Of a stretch of 64,000 nt of DNA, positions 41,503 through 50,101 are shown in pieces; within the stretch, counting starts at the first letter, position 1, and every line of letters starts with the position of its first letter. The position numbers were made by a program, and so were the translations under genes. Location of the stretch: assembly GCF_000973725.1 (NCBI RefSeq), contig NZ_CP009621.1:1121501-1185500 (forward strand). The letters run 5' to 3'. Origin of the DNA: Pontibacter korlensis. GTDB taxonomy: Bacteria; Bacteroidota; Bacteroidia; Cytophagales; Hymenobacteraceae. Under the pieces are notes generated by a model that was not told the DNA's origin, did no database searches, and worked only from the letters and a program-made list of their open reading frames with translations.

Positions 41503-42174
41503 ATGGACGCTCAGGAATACACGCCACGCTACGTACAAATAAACGAACTATACATCGACACGGTGGTCATAGACGATACCGAGTTTATCACACTTTGGTG
41601 CTTTACTGTGCTCGATGATGAGTATAAATTTGTGTACCTGGGCTGCGACTTCTGCCAGTTCAACCAAATACTGATTGCTGCGGGCGATAAGGGCCGTGAG
41701 ATTGCTTTACACCTGGCCGAGATCCTGGACAAACCTTACGACTCGCCAACACTTATCCCGGTAAAAGAGAAATTTGAGGAGTACCTGGAGTTGACAGGCC
41801 ATGACATAATTGTGTATGAGCCACTGGCGCTGGAAGATGACCTGGAGGAATTTGATGAAAATGATGAGGAGCTGCCAATAGAGCAGTTATTTGGAGGAAA
41901 GTCTAACAAGACTCGCCAGAAGTACCTGATCTATCAACTCGACAGGTTATACCCGTCAAAGGTGTTCGAGCCAGAGAAACAAGTTACCGAAGGCCTTGCA
42001 GAATGCTTTGAAGATGACTCGCTGGAGTTAGCTCAGTTATACTACGACTACCTGAATGCTGTAGAAAATGGTTACTCTGATTGTGAGGCACGCCAGGTAG
42101 CTGGTTTAGAGCGAGAGCTCTTCTTCCGGATGGCGCGCAAAGCCTCTGAGTTGTGGGGCGGTAACAAGAGCTAA
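41503..42174 (+). CDS. Acidic cytoplasmic protein of unknown function
   Basis: 223 residues. No signal or membrane segments. Strand-rich N-terminal part (YVQINELYIDTVVIDDTEFITLWCF, KFVYLGCDFCQFNQILIAAGDKG), an acidic linker (LALEDDLEEFDENDEELPIEQLFGG, about 107-131), and a helical C-terminal part with YLIYQLDRLYPSK and CEARQVAGLERELFFRMARKA. No recognised family. The gene is followed by the convergent DUF4142 gene 11 bases on. Confidence 0.7.
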   Translation: MDAQEYTPRYVQINELYIDTVVIDDTEFITLWCFTVLDDEYKFVYLGCDFCQFNQILIAAGDKGREIALHLAEILDKPYDSPTLIPVKEKFEEYLELTGHDIIVYEPLALEDDLEEFDENDEELPIEQLFGGKSNKTRQKYLIYQLDRLYPSKVFEPEKQVTEGLAECFEDDSLELAQLYYDYLNAVENGYSDCEARQVAGLERELFFRMARKASELWGGNKS

Positions 42175-42185
42175 CCTTGTTTTAA

Positions 42186-42752
42186 TTACGCATCCTCTTC
42201 ACCTATTTCAGCCGGAGCTGGCGTATTGATTCTGCTGATCTCATCCTGCAGGTGCACCCTCATGTCTGCAAGCCAGTCACGGGTTCCTTGATCTTCAGCC
42301 TTGGTAAGAGCCTCCGCGTAACGGTTCAGTTGCGCATTATGCGTGCTCAGAACAAATTCTCTGAAGCGAATATCCAGTTCCTTTCCCTCCAGTAGTTTAA
42401 ATTCCTCCACCAGTCCCAGATCGGCTCCTGTCAACTTATCGGGTAATTGAATATTATTGTGCTTCTGCGCCAAGTTCTTCAGCTCGGTCAGCGCCTGCTT
42501 GTGGTAAGCTAATGCTTCTCTGGCCATACTTCTGGTTTGCTCTGTTGCTCCTTTTCCTGCGGCCACTTTTGCTATTTCTATCTGCAGCATGTTACTGCTG
42601 GCAGCATAGTCCCAGAAAGCGGGTTCGTGTTTAAGAGTTTTTACAACAGCAGTGTCTTTATCATCATTTTTCTCAGTTGCAGGCCCTTCGCAGGCGAGCA
42701 CCAAAAGAAATACAGCGCCAAGGGTAGTGGCAAGGACTTTATCTATAAACAT
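42186..42752 (-). CDS. DUF4142 domain lipoprotein
   Basis: 188 residues. Signal peptide ends with LLVLAC (lipobox, Cys21). The mature part is mainly helical, with the DUF4142 pattern FWDYAASSNMLQIEIAKVAAGKGATEQTRSMA, AYHKQALTELKNLAQK and ahead of the end LNRYAEALTKAEDQGTRDWLADMRVHLQDEI. Members are small periplasmic four-helix proteins of unknown role, found in many bacteria as stress-related. Stands between convergent neighbours. Confidence 0.85.
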   Translation of the reverse strand: MFIDKVLATTLGAVFLLVLACEGPATEKNDDKDTAVVKTLKHEPAFWDYAASSNMLQIEIAKVAAGKGATEQTRSMAREALAYHKQALTELKNLAQKHNNIQLPDKLTGADLGLVEEFKLLEGKELDIRFREFVLSTHNAQLNRYAEALTKAEDQGTRDWLADMRVHLQDEISRINTPAPAEIGEEDA

Positions 42753-42875
42753 ATAATCAGGTGCGTGTAAGGGTATTCTTTGCCTTCTATACTATATACC
42801 GCAGCCCTTTGGTTCGGCCACTCAGCAGATTCTGATAAAAGTATAATTGCACCTGAAGAGCCTACCAAACTAGTT

Positions 42876-45194
42876 TTAGAAAGTATAACTTTTCCGCACT
42901 ACAGTGAGGTTGCTGTCACGCCCCTGATCCGGTATAACGTGGGCAGGACAAGGTGCTTTTACCAGCTCCTGCGGCAAGCCTATACTCTGGTCGTAGAGGT
43001 ACAGTGTTAGATGAGCACCTTTATTTAGCTGCAAGTCTAAAGTTACTTCTTTGCTCTCTGGCAAACCATGCAGGCGGGTGAAGTATACTTTGCCAGTTCC
43101 AGCCTCTATCGGTGCTAATTTTAATGCTTCGCCAGCCAGGCTTATACTTTGCAGCGCATCTGGTGTTTGTGGCTGCAGAGCCACCTCCAAATGAGCTGCA
43201 CCGCGAGGCGAAGCTAATCGCAGCCGAAGCATGCGCTCGCTTTCGGCAACAGAATCCTGGAGCACCTCCACCACAGGTGCAGGCACAGTTAAAGTGGTGG
43301 TTTCGTTTTTAAGGTATTGGATAGAGGCATGCGGATACACCTCTTTCAGCGGCCCTTGGGTAGCCGCCGAAAAAAACTGCTGGTTCCAGACATCAGTAGT
43401 TTGGGAGCGGGATACCCACCAGGCCTTACCTGTATCGGCATCAAGGTAGTAGCTTACGTGGCTGTGCAATGGCCGCTCGGCAGATGGCTTTTCTCCCTTT
43501 ACAGCCATAGCAAGTTGCACCCCACCTGCTAATAAGAGCAACAAAGGCAGCAGTGGTATACTTTTCCAGCGAAACCCACGCTCTATCGTGACCAGCAGTG
43601 GCAACAGTAACCCTGCCAAAAGTAGCACCAGCAAAATCGTCCCATAGGGCAGTTGCAGCGTAAAAGCGGTGAACACTACCTCTGCTATAGGCATCAGCAG
43701 GAAAATGGCTGGCACACTTGCCAAAAGTAATATCACAACGTTTCTTAGGCCCAGGCCATGAACATCATTCCACCCTGCCAGCAGCACCGCTAACAAACCA
43801 CCCAGGCTAAACAGTAGCGGAAACAGGAACAGGTAAGCAGCGTTAGGTGCTGTTAGGTAAACAGCCAACAGTAATATGTACTGAAGTATAACCACTCCCA
43901 GCACCAGCGAGAGGAGTCGCACCCAACATAACAGCAGCCAACTTATAAAAAGAAACAGCGCCAGTGCCAGCAGTAGGTAAGCCATAAAAAAAGCATCGTT
44001 GCTGTACAACCCATTATGCCGGTGCGACAATGGCAACATACTCCAAACCCACTCATTTATCGGGAAAAAGAGCAGAGCTGTTACCACCAACATTAGCAAG
44101 TATAACCCAACACCCGCTATAACGCCACGCACTTTTACCACCTCTTTCCGAAGCGCTACCCGCAGTGTAACAAACAGTAACATGGTTACCAGGGCAACCC
44201 ACAGCAAGTTAAGCCCCGATTTATAAGTAATAACCCAGCCGCCTATAAAGTTAAAGAACACCTTGTTGCGGGCTTTGGTCTCATTCAAAGGCGTGTGGCC
44301 AAAGTGGCGGGTAAGTGCCAGCAGGTTACTGCCATGGTGCTGCAGGCTGTTCAGGCTTAGATTTTCTGGGTCATCTGTCTTTTTGTGGTAGTGCACAAAG
44401 CCATCAATAAAGGCTGAGTTTAGACCTGTATAACCAGCCTCCTTGAACAAAGTAAAATCAGTGTCATTGGGCATTCGGCTGTAAATCTCGTAGGCTAATG
44501 AACTGAAGAAAGGATGAGGCGCAGCCTCAGCATATTGCTCCGCTACCCAACCATTTTCAGGGCTAAGCTCAAAAGTCATACTTGGGCCATCGTTGCCACG
44601 GCCTTCTAAGTTTAGCACCAGTGCCACCTCCTTTGCCCACGGGTGCTTCAGAAAGGCCCTGGCACCATAAAGGCCGTACTCTTCGCCATCTGTCAGTAGT
44701 ACAATTACATCGTGCTCCAGTGGCCCTATAGCCTTTAGGGCTCGAACTGTCTCCAGGATAGCGGCTACTCCTGCGCCATCGTCTCCTGCACCACGGGCAT
44801 TCGGCTGCGAGTCATAGTGGGCCATCAGCAGTATAGCCTTATTACTTGCACCATTGCCTTGGAGCCTACCAATCAGGTTATACACGTTTCCTACTGAGGC
44901 TGCCTGCTCAGGGCCGTTTACAGCGGTTGCCTGCTGCACTTCAGGATTCAGACCCAGCTGCCGCATTTGCTGCATCAGGTAGGCTCTTACCTCAGCGTGC
45001 GCTGCCGTACCCATAGCATGTGGCTCCTGCGCTATCTGCTGTACGTGCTGCATCGCCCGCTCTGCCGAAAATTCTGCAGCAGGCGCACTGGCAGGCTTGG
45101 GAGCAGGAGGTGCCAAAAGGCAGATGCTCAACAGGGCTAACCCTGTAAGCAGCAGCAACAGAAAAACGGCTGTAAAAGTGTGGCGATAGCGCAT
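42876..45194 (-). CDS. M28 family metallopeptidase with C-terminal membrane domain
   Basis: 772 residues from the ATG at 45194, which begins the membrane anchor (RYRHTFTAVFLLLLLTGLALLSICLLAPP). The M28 zinc-aminopeptidase domain (about 40-310) shows MAHYDSQPNARGAGDDGAG (His/Asp metal ligands), LLTDGEEYGLYGARAF (catalytic Glu-Glu), NLEGRGNDG and PNDTDFTLF. After it come about nine membrane segments (about 325-580) and a periplasmic C-terminal part of strands. This matches the ER-type aminopeptidase-like M28 layout found in bacteria. It likely trims peptides outside the inner membrane. The protein contains the palindrome AAGTATACTT in its gene at 43081-43090. Confidence 0.9.
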   Translation of the reverse strand: MRYRHTFTAVFLLLLLTGLALLSICLLAPPAPKPASAPAAEFSAERAMQHVQQIAQEPHAMGTAAHAEVRAYLMQQMRQLGLNPEVQQATAVNGPEQAASVGNVYNLIGRLQGNGASNKAILLMAHYDSQPNARGAGDDGAGVAAILETVRALKAIGPLEHDVIVLLTDGEEYGLYGARAFLKHPWAKEVALVLNLEGRGNDGPSMTFELSPENGWVAEQYAEAAPHPFFSSLAYEIYSRMPNDTDFTLFKEAGYTGLNSAFIDGFVHYHKKTDDPENLSLNSLQHHGSNLLALTRHFGHTPLNETKARNKVFFNFIGGWVITYKSGLNLLWVALVTMLLFVTLRVALRKEVVKVRGVIAGVGLYLLMLVVTALLFFPINEWVWSMLPLSHRHNGLYSNDAFFMAYLLLALALFLFISWLLLCWVRLLSLVLGVVILQYILLLAVYLTAPNAAYLFLFPLLFSLGGLLAVLLAGWNDVHGLGLRNVVILLLASVPAIFLLMPIAEVVFTAFTLQLPYGTILLVLLLAGLLLPLLVTIERGFRWKSIPLLPLLLLLAGGVQLAMAVKGEKPSAERPLHSHVSYYLDADTGKAWWVSRSQTTDVWNQQFFSAATQGPLKEVYPHASIQYLKNETTTLTVPAPVVEVLQDSVAESERMLRLRLASPRGAAHLEVALQPQTPDALQSISLAGEALKLAPIEAGTGKVYFTRLHGLPESKEVTLDLQLNKGAHLTLYLYDQSIGLPQELVKAPCPAHVIPDQGRDSNLTVVRKSYTF

Positions 45195-45380
45195 AATCAA
45201 GCAGGCATTGTATGCAACCAATATATAAAAAATACGCCGGCAAGTTGCTTTACATCAGTAGCTTTTGCGGAAAGCAAGTTTAGCAAAGAGTCAGCAAGCA
45301 CACTTTCAGCAGCCGTAACATCTACAAAGAAGTACGTCAATATTTACAGCTTTCTATGCCCCTTCTTTAAGACAGGTATA

Positions 45381-45424
45381 AAACACAACCGGCACCGCCT
45401 GTAGCAGGGGTGCCGGTTGTGTTT
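45381..45424 (-). terminator. Terminator of terC-like gene
   Basis: Perfect 16-bp stem 45381-45396 / 45409-45424 with a 12-base loop, starting 18 bases past the stop of the TerC gene. Confidence 0.85.
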
Positions 45425-45441
45425 CAAAGCTTCAGCGGAAC

Positions 45442-46224
45442 TTATAGAACTTCGTGCTTTTCTGGGTCCCTGATCTCGCTTTGACGCAGGTGCACAGGCT
45501 CAGAACGCTTACGCAACTGCATGTTCAGCATCTCTACCATCAGCGAGAAGAACATTGCAAAGTAAATATAGCCTTTCGGAATATGCTGGTGCAGCGCCTC
45601 TACTACCAGCATGAAACCGATAAGAATCAGGAACGACAAAGCCAGCATTTTAACAGTTGGGTGCTTGTTCACAAAGTCGCTTACATACTTGGCAAAAATC
45701 AGCATGATACCCATGGCCAGGATAACAGCAATAATCATAATGATTACCTCCTGCGCCAAGCCTACAGCCGTCAGAATAGAGTCGAAAGAGAAAACAATAT
45801 CGATGAGGATGATCTGTATCAGCACCTTGCTCAAAGTAGCCTGAACTTTGGCAGTGCCGTGCCCCTCTTCCTCGCCTTCCAGCTTATTGTGGATTTCGGT
45901 AACGCTCTTAGCCAGTAGAAACAGACCACCGGCAAAAAGTATAATATCGCGCCACGAAACAGGAAAGTCATCCTGCGTAAAAGGAAGGTTTATAGAGAAA
46001 ATAGGCGCGCCGGCTCCAACTATCCAGGAGATGAACAAGAGCAGAATAACCCGAAATATCAGCGCTAAGCTAAGGCCAATGTTTCGTCCCTTTGCCTGCT
46101 GTTCTTTTGGTAACCTACCCACGATGATCGAAATGAACACGATATTGTCTATACCAAGCACCACCTCCATAAAGGTTAGCGTCAGTAAGCTTATCCAGGT
46201 GTCCGGATTAGCAAATATTTCCAT
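45442..46224 (-). CDS. TerC family integral membrane protein
   Basis: 260 residues from the ATG at 46224 (the frame is open to 46263). Seven membrane segments, with the TerC motif VVLGIDNIVFISIIVGRLP near the N-terminus and the second motif IDIVFSFDSILTAVGL (about 143-158); these carry the acidic pair typical of the family, which handles tellurite or metal (Mn2+) stress, possibly as a metal exporter. A further segment ends LILIGFMLVVEALHQHIPKGY. Strong terminator behind. Inner membrane. Confidence 0.92.
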   Translation of the reverse strand: MEIFANPDTWISLLTLTFMEVVLGIDNIVFISIIVGRLPKEQQAKGRNIGLSLALIFRVILLLFISWIVGAGAPIFSINLPFTQDDFPVSWRDIILFAGGLFLLAKSVTEIHNKLEGEEEGHGTAKVQATLSKVLIQIILIDIVFSFDSILTAVGLAQEVIIMIIAVILAMGIMLIFAKYVSDFVNKHPTVKMLALSFLILIGFMLVVEALHQHIPKGYIYFAMFFSLMVEMLNMQLRKRSEPVHLRQSEIRDPEKHEVL

Positions 46225-46397
46225 AGTTTTAGTATTTGTTATTGTGTTGATTGCCTCTAACACGTGTAGAGCCTAAACAGCCTGTACGCTGTTTTCAGGA
46301 AACAGTATACACCTGCTGCTCCACAACTGTTGTTGCTGGTTAAAGAGTAAGACAATCAACTTCAGCAGGCAACAGTCATCAATGGCAGCAGCATATT

Positions 46398-46895
46398 TTA
46401 GCTCTTCATGTTCACGAACTGCAGCGGCATACCTATCTCTTCGGCATTGCTGCGCAGCAATGCTATTACGCTCTGCAGGTCATCTATCTTTTTAGCTGTT
46501 ACGCGTATCGTCTCATCCATCATCGCAGGCGACACCTTCAGTTTGCTGTCTTTGATGATCTTCATGATCTTCTTGGAGGTCTCTTTATCAATACCTGCCT
46601 TTACCTTAATATCTTTCTTCAGCATGGCACCCGACTGATAGGCCTCTTTAGAGAAATCCAGTGCAGTAGCATCCAACCCTTGTTTCACCATTTTGCCTAT
46701 GAGCACATCCTCTGTATGCTGCACACGCATTTCGTTCTCCATGGTAATGTTCACAACACTTGATTTCTTGTCATACTCAAGGCTGCCTTTCGTGTCGCGG
46801 AAGTCATAGCGGTTCAGAATTTCCTTGCGGGCAACATTTACGGCGTTGTCCATGGTTTGCGGATCTACTTTACTTACAATATCAAAAGATGCCAT
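46398..46895 (-). CDS. yajQ: YajQ family cyclic di-GMP-binding protein
   Basis: 165 residues, full family length. Conserved elements: SFDIVSKVD at the start, NVARKEILNRYDFRDTKGSLEYDKK, EDVLIGKMVKQGLDATALDF and the end LPLQFVN-like (MPLQFVNMKS). YajQ proteins were reported to bind cyclic di-GMP in Xanthomonas and to act with transcription regulators; in other bacteria the role is less clear. Cytoplasmic. An exact TAACTTTG -7 box lies about 50 bases before the ATG. Confidence 0.94.
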   Translation of the reverse strand: MASFDIVSKVDPQTMDNAVNVARKEILNRYDFRDTKGSLEYDKKSSVVNITMENEMRVQHTEDVLIGKMVKQGLDATALDFSKEAYQSGAMLKKDIKVKAGIDKETSKKIMKIIKDSKLKVSPAMMDETIRVTAKKIDDLQSVIALLRSNAEEIGMPLQFVNMKS

Positions 46896-46945
46896 AGGTG
46901 ATTAAGTGTTATTCTTTAAAAACTGATTTACATAAATTAGACCGA

Positions 46946-46953
46946 CAAAGTTA
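46946..46953 (-). promoter_or_regulatory. -7 box of yajQ promoter
   Basis: TAACTTTG on the minus strand, exact TAnnTTTG. A weak GTTC takes the -33 position. Confidence 0.5.
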
Positions 46954-47119
46954 TTCTTTTGAGGCCAAGTTAGAACATAGTAAATCTCTAATTGTTGCTT
47001 CATGAACCGCTAGGCTATGCAACACACAAAGTACCAGCTAGTGTTTGATGTACCAGAAGCCTTTAAAGTATAGCTAAGTATTTAAACACCCTTTTACCTG
47101 ATAAAGGAATAGGCTAACT

Positions 47120-47551
47120 ATGAAAATAATAGAACCTGCCACAACGGAACAATTTGAACAATATTACCGCCTGCGCTACCAGGCACTGCGCGAACCTTGG
47201 GGACAGCCCGAAGGAAGCGAGCGCCTGGATGATGATGCCTCCGCCATACATGCCATGCTTATGAACGATGCAGGAGAGGCTGTGGGAGTATGCCGCCTAC
47301 ACCTGAACACACTACAGGAGGGGCAGCTGCGCCTGATGGGAATCAGGAAAGACCAGCAGGGTAAGCAACTTGGCAATAAACTAATTAGGTACCTGGAGGA
47401 GCGTGCGCGTGCGCTGGGCGCTGAGCGAATGACACTGGAAGCCCGAGACTATGCTGTAAACTTTTACCGCCGCAACGGGTATGAGGTAGTAGAAAAAACA
47501 TACCTGCTGTTTGGCTCTATACAGCACTACCGTATGGCCAAACAGCTTTGA
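47120..47551 (+). CDS. GNAT family N-acetyltransferase
   Basis: 143 residues with the GNAT acetyl-CoA loop RLMGIRKDQQGKQLGNKLI (about 74-92, core Q-x-x-G-x-x-L), preceded by the strand VGVCRLHLN and followed by MTLEARDYAVNFYRRNGYEVVEKTY (C-terminal core with the conserved Tyr near 113). Substrate unknown; small-molecule or protein N-acetylation in the cytosol. Its stop is 17 bases before the lipocalin start, so both are likely in one transcript. Confidence 0.9.
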   Translation: MKIIEPATTEQFEQYYRLRYQALREPWGQPEGSERLDDDASAIHAMLMNDAGEAVGVCRLHLNTLQEGQLRLMGIRKDQQGKQLGNKLIRYLEERARALGAERMTLEARDYAVNFYRRNGYEVVEKTYLLFGSIQHYRMAKQL

Positions 47552-47567
47552 CGACACCTCAAAAACT

Positions 47568-48122
47568 ATGAGAAAACAAACGAAACTATGGATAGGAGCT
47601 GGCGCTGTGCTGGCTGGCATGGCCATAATCAGTAGCTGTAGCCGCAGTCATGCTCCGCTCGATACAGTAACCAGTGTAGACCTGGACAAGTATGAAGGCC
47701 GATGGTACGAAATTTCCCGTCTGCCACAGCGCTTCGAAAAAGGCTGCCACTGCGTGTATGCAGAGTATAAGCAAAACCCCGACGGCTACCTGGAGGTGCA
47801 CAACTACTGCCGCAAAGGTGGCCCTAGCGGTAAGCTAGATAAGGCCGAAGGCAAAGGTTTTCCGGTAGAAGGCAGCAACAACAGCAAGCTGCGTGTGCAG
47901 TTCTTCTGGCCCTTCCGCGGCGATTACTGGATACTGGAGCTAGACCCCGACTACCAATATGCTATGGTTGGCTCCCCCGATCGCGAAAGTCTCTGGATTC
48001 TCTCCCGCACTCCTAAACTAGACCAGGACGTAATGGAACAGCTTGTGCAGTTAGCCGAGCAAAAAGGATTTCCGGTAGAGCGACTATTACTTACCGACCA
48101 AAGCTGCTTTACACAAGAGTAA
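47568..48122 (+). CDS. Bacterial lipocalin (Blc-like) lipoprotein
   Basis: 184 residues from the ATG at 47568; the frame opens at 47511 but that part overlaps the acetyltransferase end. Signal peptide ends in IISSC (lipobox, Cys24). The lipocalin signature VDLDKYEGRWYEISRLPQRFEKGC with the invariant G-R-W appears directly after. A second Cys (Cys-x-Cys at CHCVYAEY) is likely disulfide-forming, with CRKGG further on. Blc-type proteins bind fatty acids or lysophospholipids on the outer membrane. Followed by a strong terminator. Confidence 0.93.
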   Translation: MRKQTKLWIGAGAVLAGMAIISSCSRSHAPLDTVTSVDLDKYEGRWYEISRLPQRFEKGCHCVYAEYKQNPDGYLEVHNYCRKGGPSGKLDKAEGKGFPVEGSNNSKLRVQFFWPFRGDYWILELDPDYQYAMVGSPDRESLWILSRTPKLDQDVMEQLVQLAEQKGFPVERLLLTDQSCFTQE

Positions 48123-48145
48123 ACCTCTACATAATCAAAAACCTG

Positions 48146-48190
48146 ACGCAGCTGCAAGAGTTTTTATACTTTGGCAGCTGCGTTTTTTTG
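48146..48190 (+). terminator. Terminator of the GNAT-lipocalin transcript
   Basis: Perfect 10-bp stem ACGCAGCTGC (48146-48155) / GCAGCTGCGT (48174-48183) followed by TTTTTTT. The loop contains a TATACTT copy. Confidence 0.88.
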
Positions 48191-48375
48191 TTGCCCTAGC
48201 CTAAGTCCACTATCAATAAAGCCGCCATACAAGTTTTCTCCAGAACTGTGGCAACAGATAGTGCGGGCGCGACTCTAAGCCTGTTTTATAAAAACAGAAG
48301 CACTGGATTTTATCAGACAAAGCGCTATATTGTAACAGAATAGTACTAAATTCTACTTCACGTTACTCAACAACT

Positions 48376-48579
48376 ATGACAATTGGAATCAGAGAAATGT
48401 GGTACAGCACCAATAAGGTATTAACCATCATCAATGCTACTCTTTTAGCCGTTCTTACTGGCAATGTAACAGACCCCAAAGCAATTCAAAATGCTCGAAT
48501 TCCTCTCTACGCCAACATCCTCCTACTAGTGTTGCTGAGTATAGGACTAGCTGCTGCGATATATAAACTTTGGACGTAA
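48376..48579 (+). CDS. Small membrane protein, weakly supported
   Basis: 67 residues. Hydrophobic segments near 15-30 (VLTIINATLLAVLTGN) and 44-65 (YANILLLVLLSIGLAAAIYKLW). No family known, and the start context CAACTATG is typical of other genes here. It stands in a 640-base space, so it may be a real small gene, but the evidence is limited to length, membrane pattern and codon use. Confidence 0.5.
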   Translation: MTIGIREMWYSTNKVLTIINATLLAVLTGNVTDPKAIQNARIPLYANILLLVLLSIGLAAAIYKLWT

Positions 48580-48765
48580 GTATAAGGGTGAGCTAAGTAT
48601 ACACTGGTCTGTAAAGCTGATGAGTTGTGTTGGTTGGGCAGTACCCGTTTTAATGGCAGCCGTAATTTTCTGTAGGACTGATGACAATTCTACCATCAAC
48701 AACACTAAGCCGCTAATGTACTGCTCAGTTTAAACGAGTATGTTATACTTCATGGAGATAAGAGT

Positions 48766-49128
48766 ATGATAAGGCCAAAAGAACTGATAAGTAGATGGGT
48801 TGAAGCATTTAATAAGGGAGATGCAGACGAGATAGCTGAGTTTTATCATGCTGATGCTGTAAATCACCAGGTAGCCAACGAACCCATTGTAGGAAAAGAA
48901 GCGATCAGGCAAATGTTTGCCCAAGAGTTTTCTACTGCAGAAATGACATGTATAGTAGAGAACATCTTTGAAGATGGGGACTGGGGAATACTAGAATGGA
49001 AGGATCCTTTAGGTCTTAGAGGGTGTGGCTTCTTTCATATTGTCGATGACAAAATCAAGCTTCAAAGAGGCTATTGGGACAAGCTTTCGTTCCTAAGGCA
49101 ACACAAGTTGCCAATCCCAACAGAATAA
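48766..49128 (+). CDS. NTF2/SnoaL-like family protein
   Basis: 120 residues, a full SnoaL-like fold: ISRWVEAFNKGDADEIAEFYHADAVNHQ (first two helices, ending in the strand), GKEAIRQMFAQEF, and the strands MTCIVENIFEDGDWGILEWKD and GCGFFHIVDDKIKLQRGYWDK. Such domains bind hydrophobic small molecules or act as cyclases/isomerases; no catalytic residues can be assigned. It is followed 10 bases later by the DUF4369 gene, so the two may be co-transcribed. Confidence 0.85.
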   Translation: MIRPKELISRWVEAFNKGDADEIAEFYHADAVNHQVANEPIVGKEAIRQMFAQEFSTAEMTCIVENIFEDGDWGILEWKDPLGLRGCGFFHIVDDKIKLQRGYWDKLSFLRQHKLPIPTE

Positions 49129-49138
49129 GCTATCGATT

Positions 49139-49786
49139 ATGAACTCAAGTCAAAAACCTACGAACAAACTTACAACTCCTATTCTTCTATTAAGTCTCTT
49201 AACTCTGAGCTTTTGCGCTGCTAGAAAACACACGTCCTCAACCGGCAGCTACACAGTATCAGGTACAGTGAGTGGTGTGGAAGAAGATACCTGGATATAC
49301 CTTAAGAGTACTACTCCCCCACTGCTGGACTCTGCACTTGTTAAGAATGGTCGCTTTGAGTTTCAGGGGCAATTACACGACAAGGTACTTTATACGATGA
49401 TTGGGTTTAAAGGACCTTTTTATACAGCCGATGGCGCTTTTAAAGAGTATAGATTATCAGATGCAACTGTACTATGGCTTGAGAACAGCCAAATTATACT
49501 TGAGGGTGAAAGGGGCAAACTCCATGAGGCAAAGGTAACAGGCTCTGAGACACAACAGGACTTTATGCAGTTACTCTCCTTACCTCCAGGTGGCCTGGAA
49601 AAAATCATGAGCTTTATTCAGCAAAGCCCTAGCTCCTCCTTCCTAAGCGTATTCCTTCTGGACAAGCATAAAGAAGCTTTTGGCAGGGAAGAAACAGCAA
49701 AGCTTTTTAGCCTTTTGTCTGAAACTAGAAGAGAGACTATGTACGGAAGGCGGATTTCTGAATACCTTCAGCCGAATAAGGAATAG
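49139..49786 (+). CDS. DUF4369 domain protein, thioredoxin-less
   Basis: 215 residues. A signal (about 12-26, TTPILLLSLLTLSFC) ends at a Cys that may be a lipobox (LSFC). The DUF4369 domain (about 37-135) has the usual YTVSGTVSGVEEDTWIYLK and SALVKNGRFEFQGQL pattern. In Bacteroidota DUF4369 is normally the N-terminal domain of TlpA/thioredoxin-like reductases; here the C-terminal 80 residues (PPGGLEKIMSFIQQSPSSSFLS, SLLSETRRETMYGRRISEYL) form a helical piece without any Cys pair. It might be a truncated or specialised relative. Confidence 0.75.
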   Translation: MNSSQKPTNKLTTPILLLSLLTLSFCAARKHTSSTGSYTVSGTVSGVEEDTWIYLKSTTPPLLDSALVKNGRFEFQGQLHDKVLYTMIGFKGPFYTADGAFKEYRLSDATVLWLENSQIILEGERGKLHEAKVTGSETQQDFMQLLSLPPGGLEKIMSFIQQSPSSSFLSVFLLDKHKEAFGREETAKLFSLLSETRRETMYGRRISEYLQPNKE

Positions 49787-49861
49787 CCGTGGTCAGATTT
49801 GTAAAACAAAGGCCTTACAGCCTTTAGCTCTGGCTCGTTAATTTTCCCACCTAATATTAGG

Positions 49862-50050
49862 ATGGATATGACCAGGCATCAGTTCACCTTATTCCTTACT
49901 GAGAACAACACTGTCATCGAAGGCATCAGAGCTAAGTATAATCCTGAGCAGTACAAGCTGATCTCAGCTCATGTTACTCTATGCCGTGAAGATGAAATAG
50001 TACCACTTCGCCTGGTTATAGACAATGTCAGTTCGCTTCATCTGCTATAA
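49862..50050 (+). pseudogene. Possible remnant of a 2'-5' RNA ligase-like protein
   Basis: 62 residues. The segment YKLISAHVTLCREDEI carries an H-x-T-L motif that resembles the first catalytic motif of the 2'-5' RNA ligase/phosphodiesterase (2H) family, preceded by a helix QFTLFLTENNTVIEGIRAKYN. A complete family member has two such motifs and about 170 residues; nothing of the second half is visible before the pirin start at 50102. Either a gene fragment or a short protein of unknown function. Confidence 0.45.
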
Positions 50051-50101
50051 TTATCAAATCACAGCAACTCTCGTTCTATAGGTAAATTAAGCTAATTCGC
50101 T

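Noticed and set aside
49862..50050. A functional 2'-5' RNA ligase gene
   Set aside because: Only one of the two catalytic HxT motifs is present and the frame is far too short.
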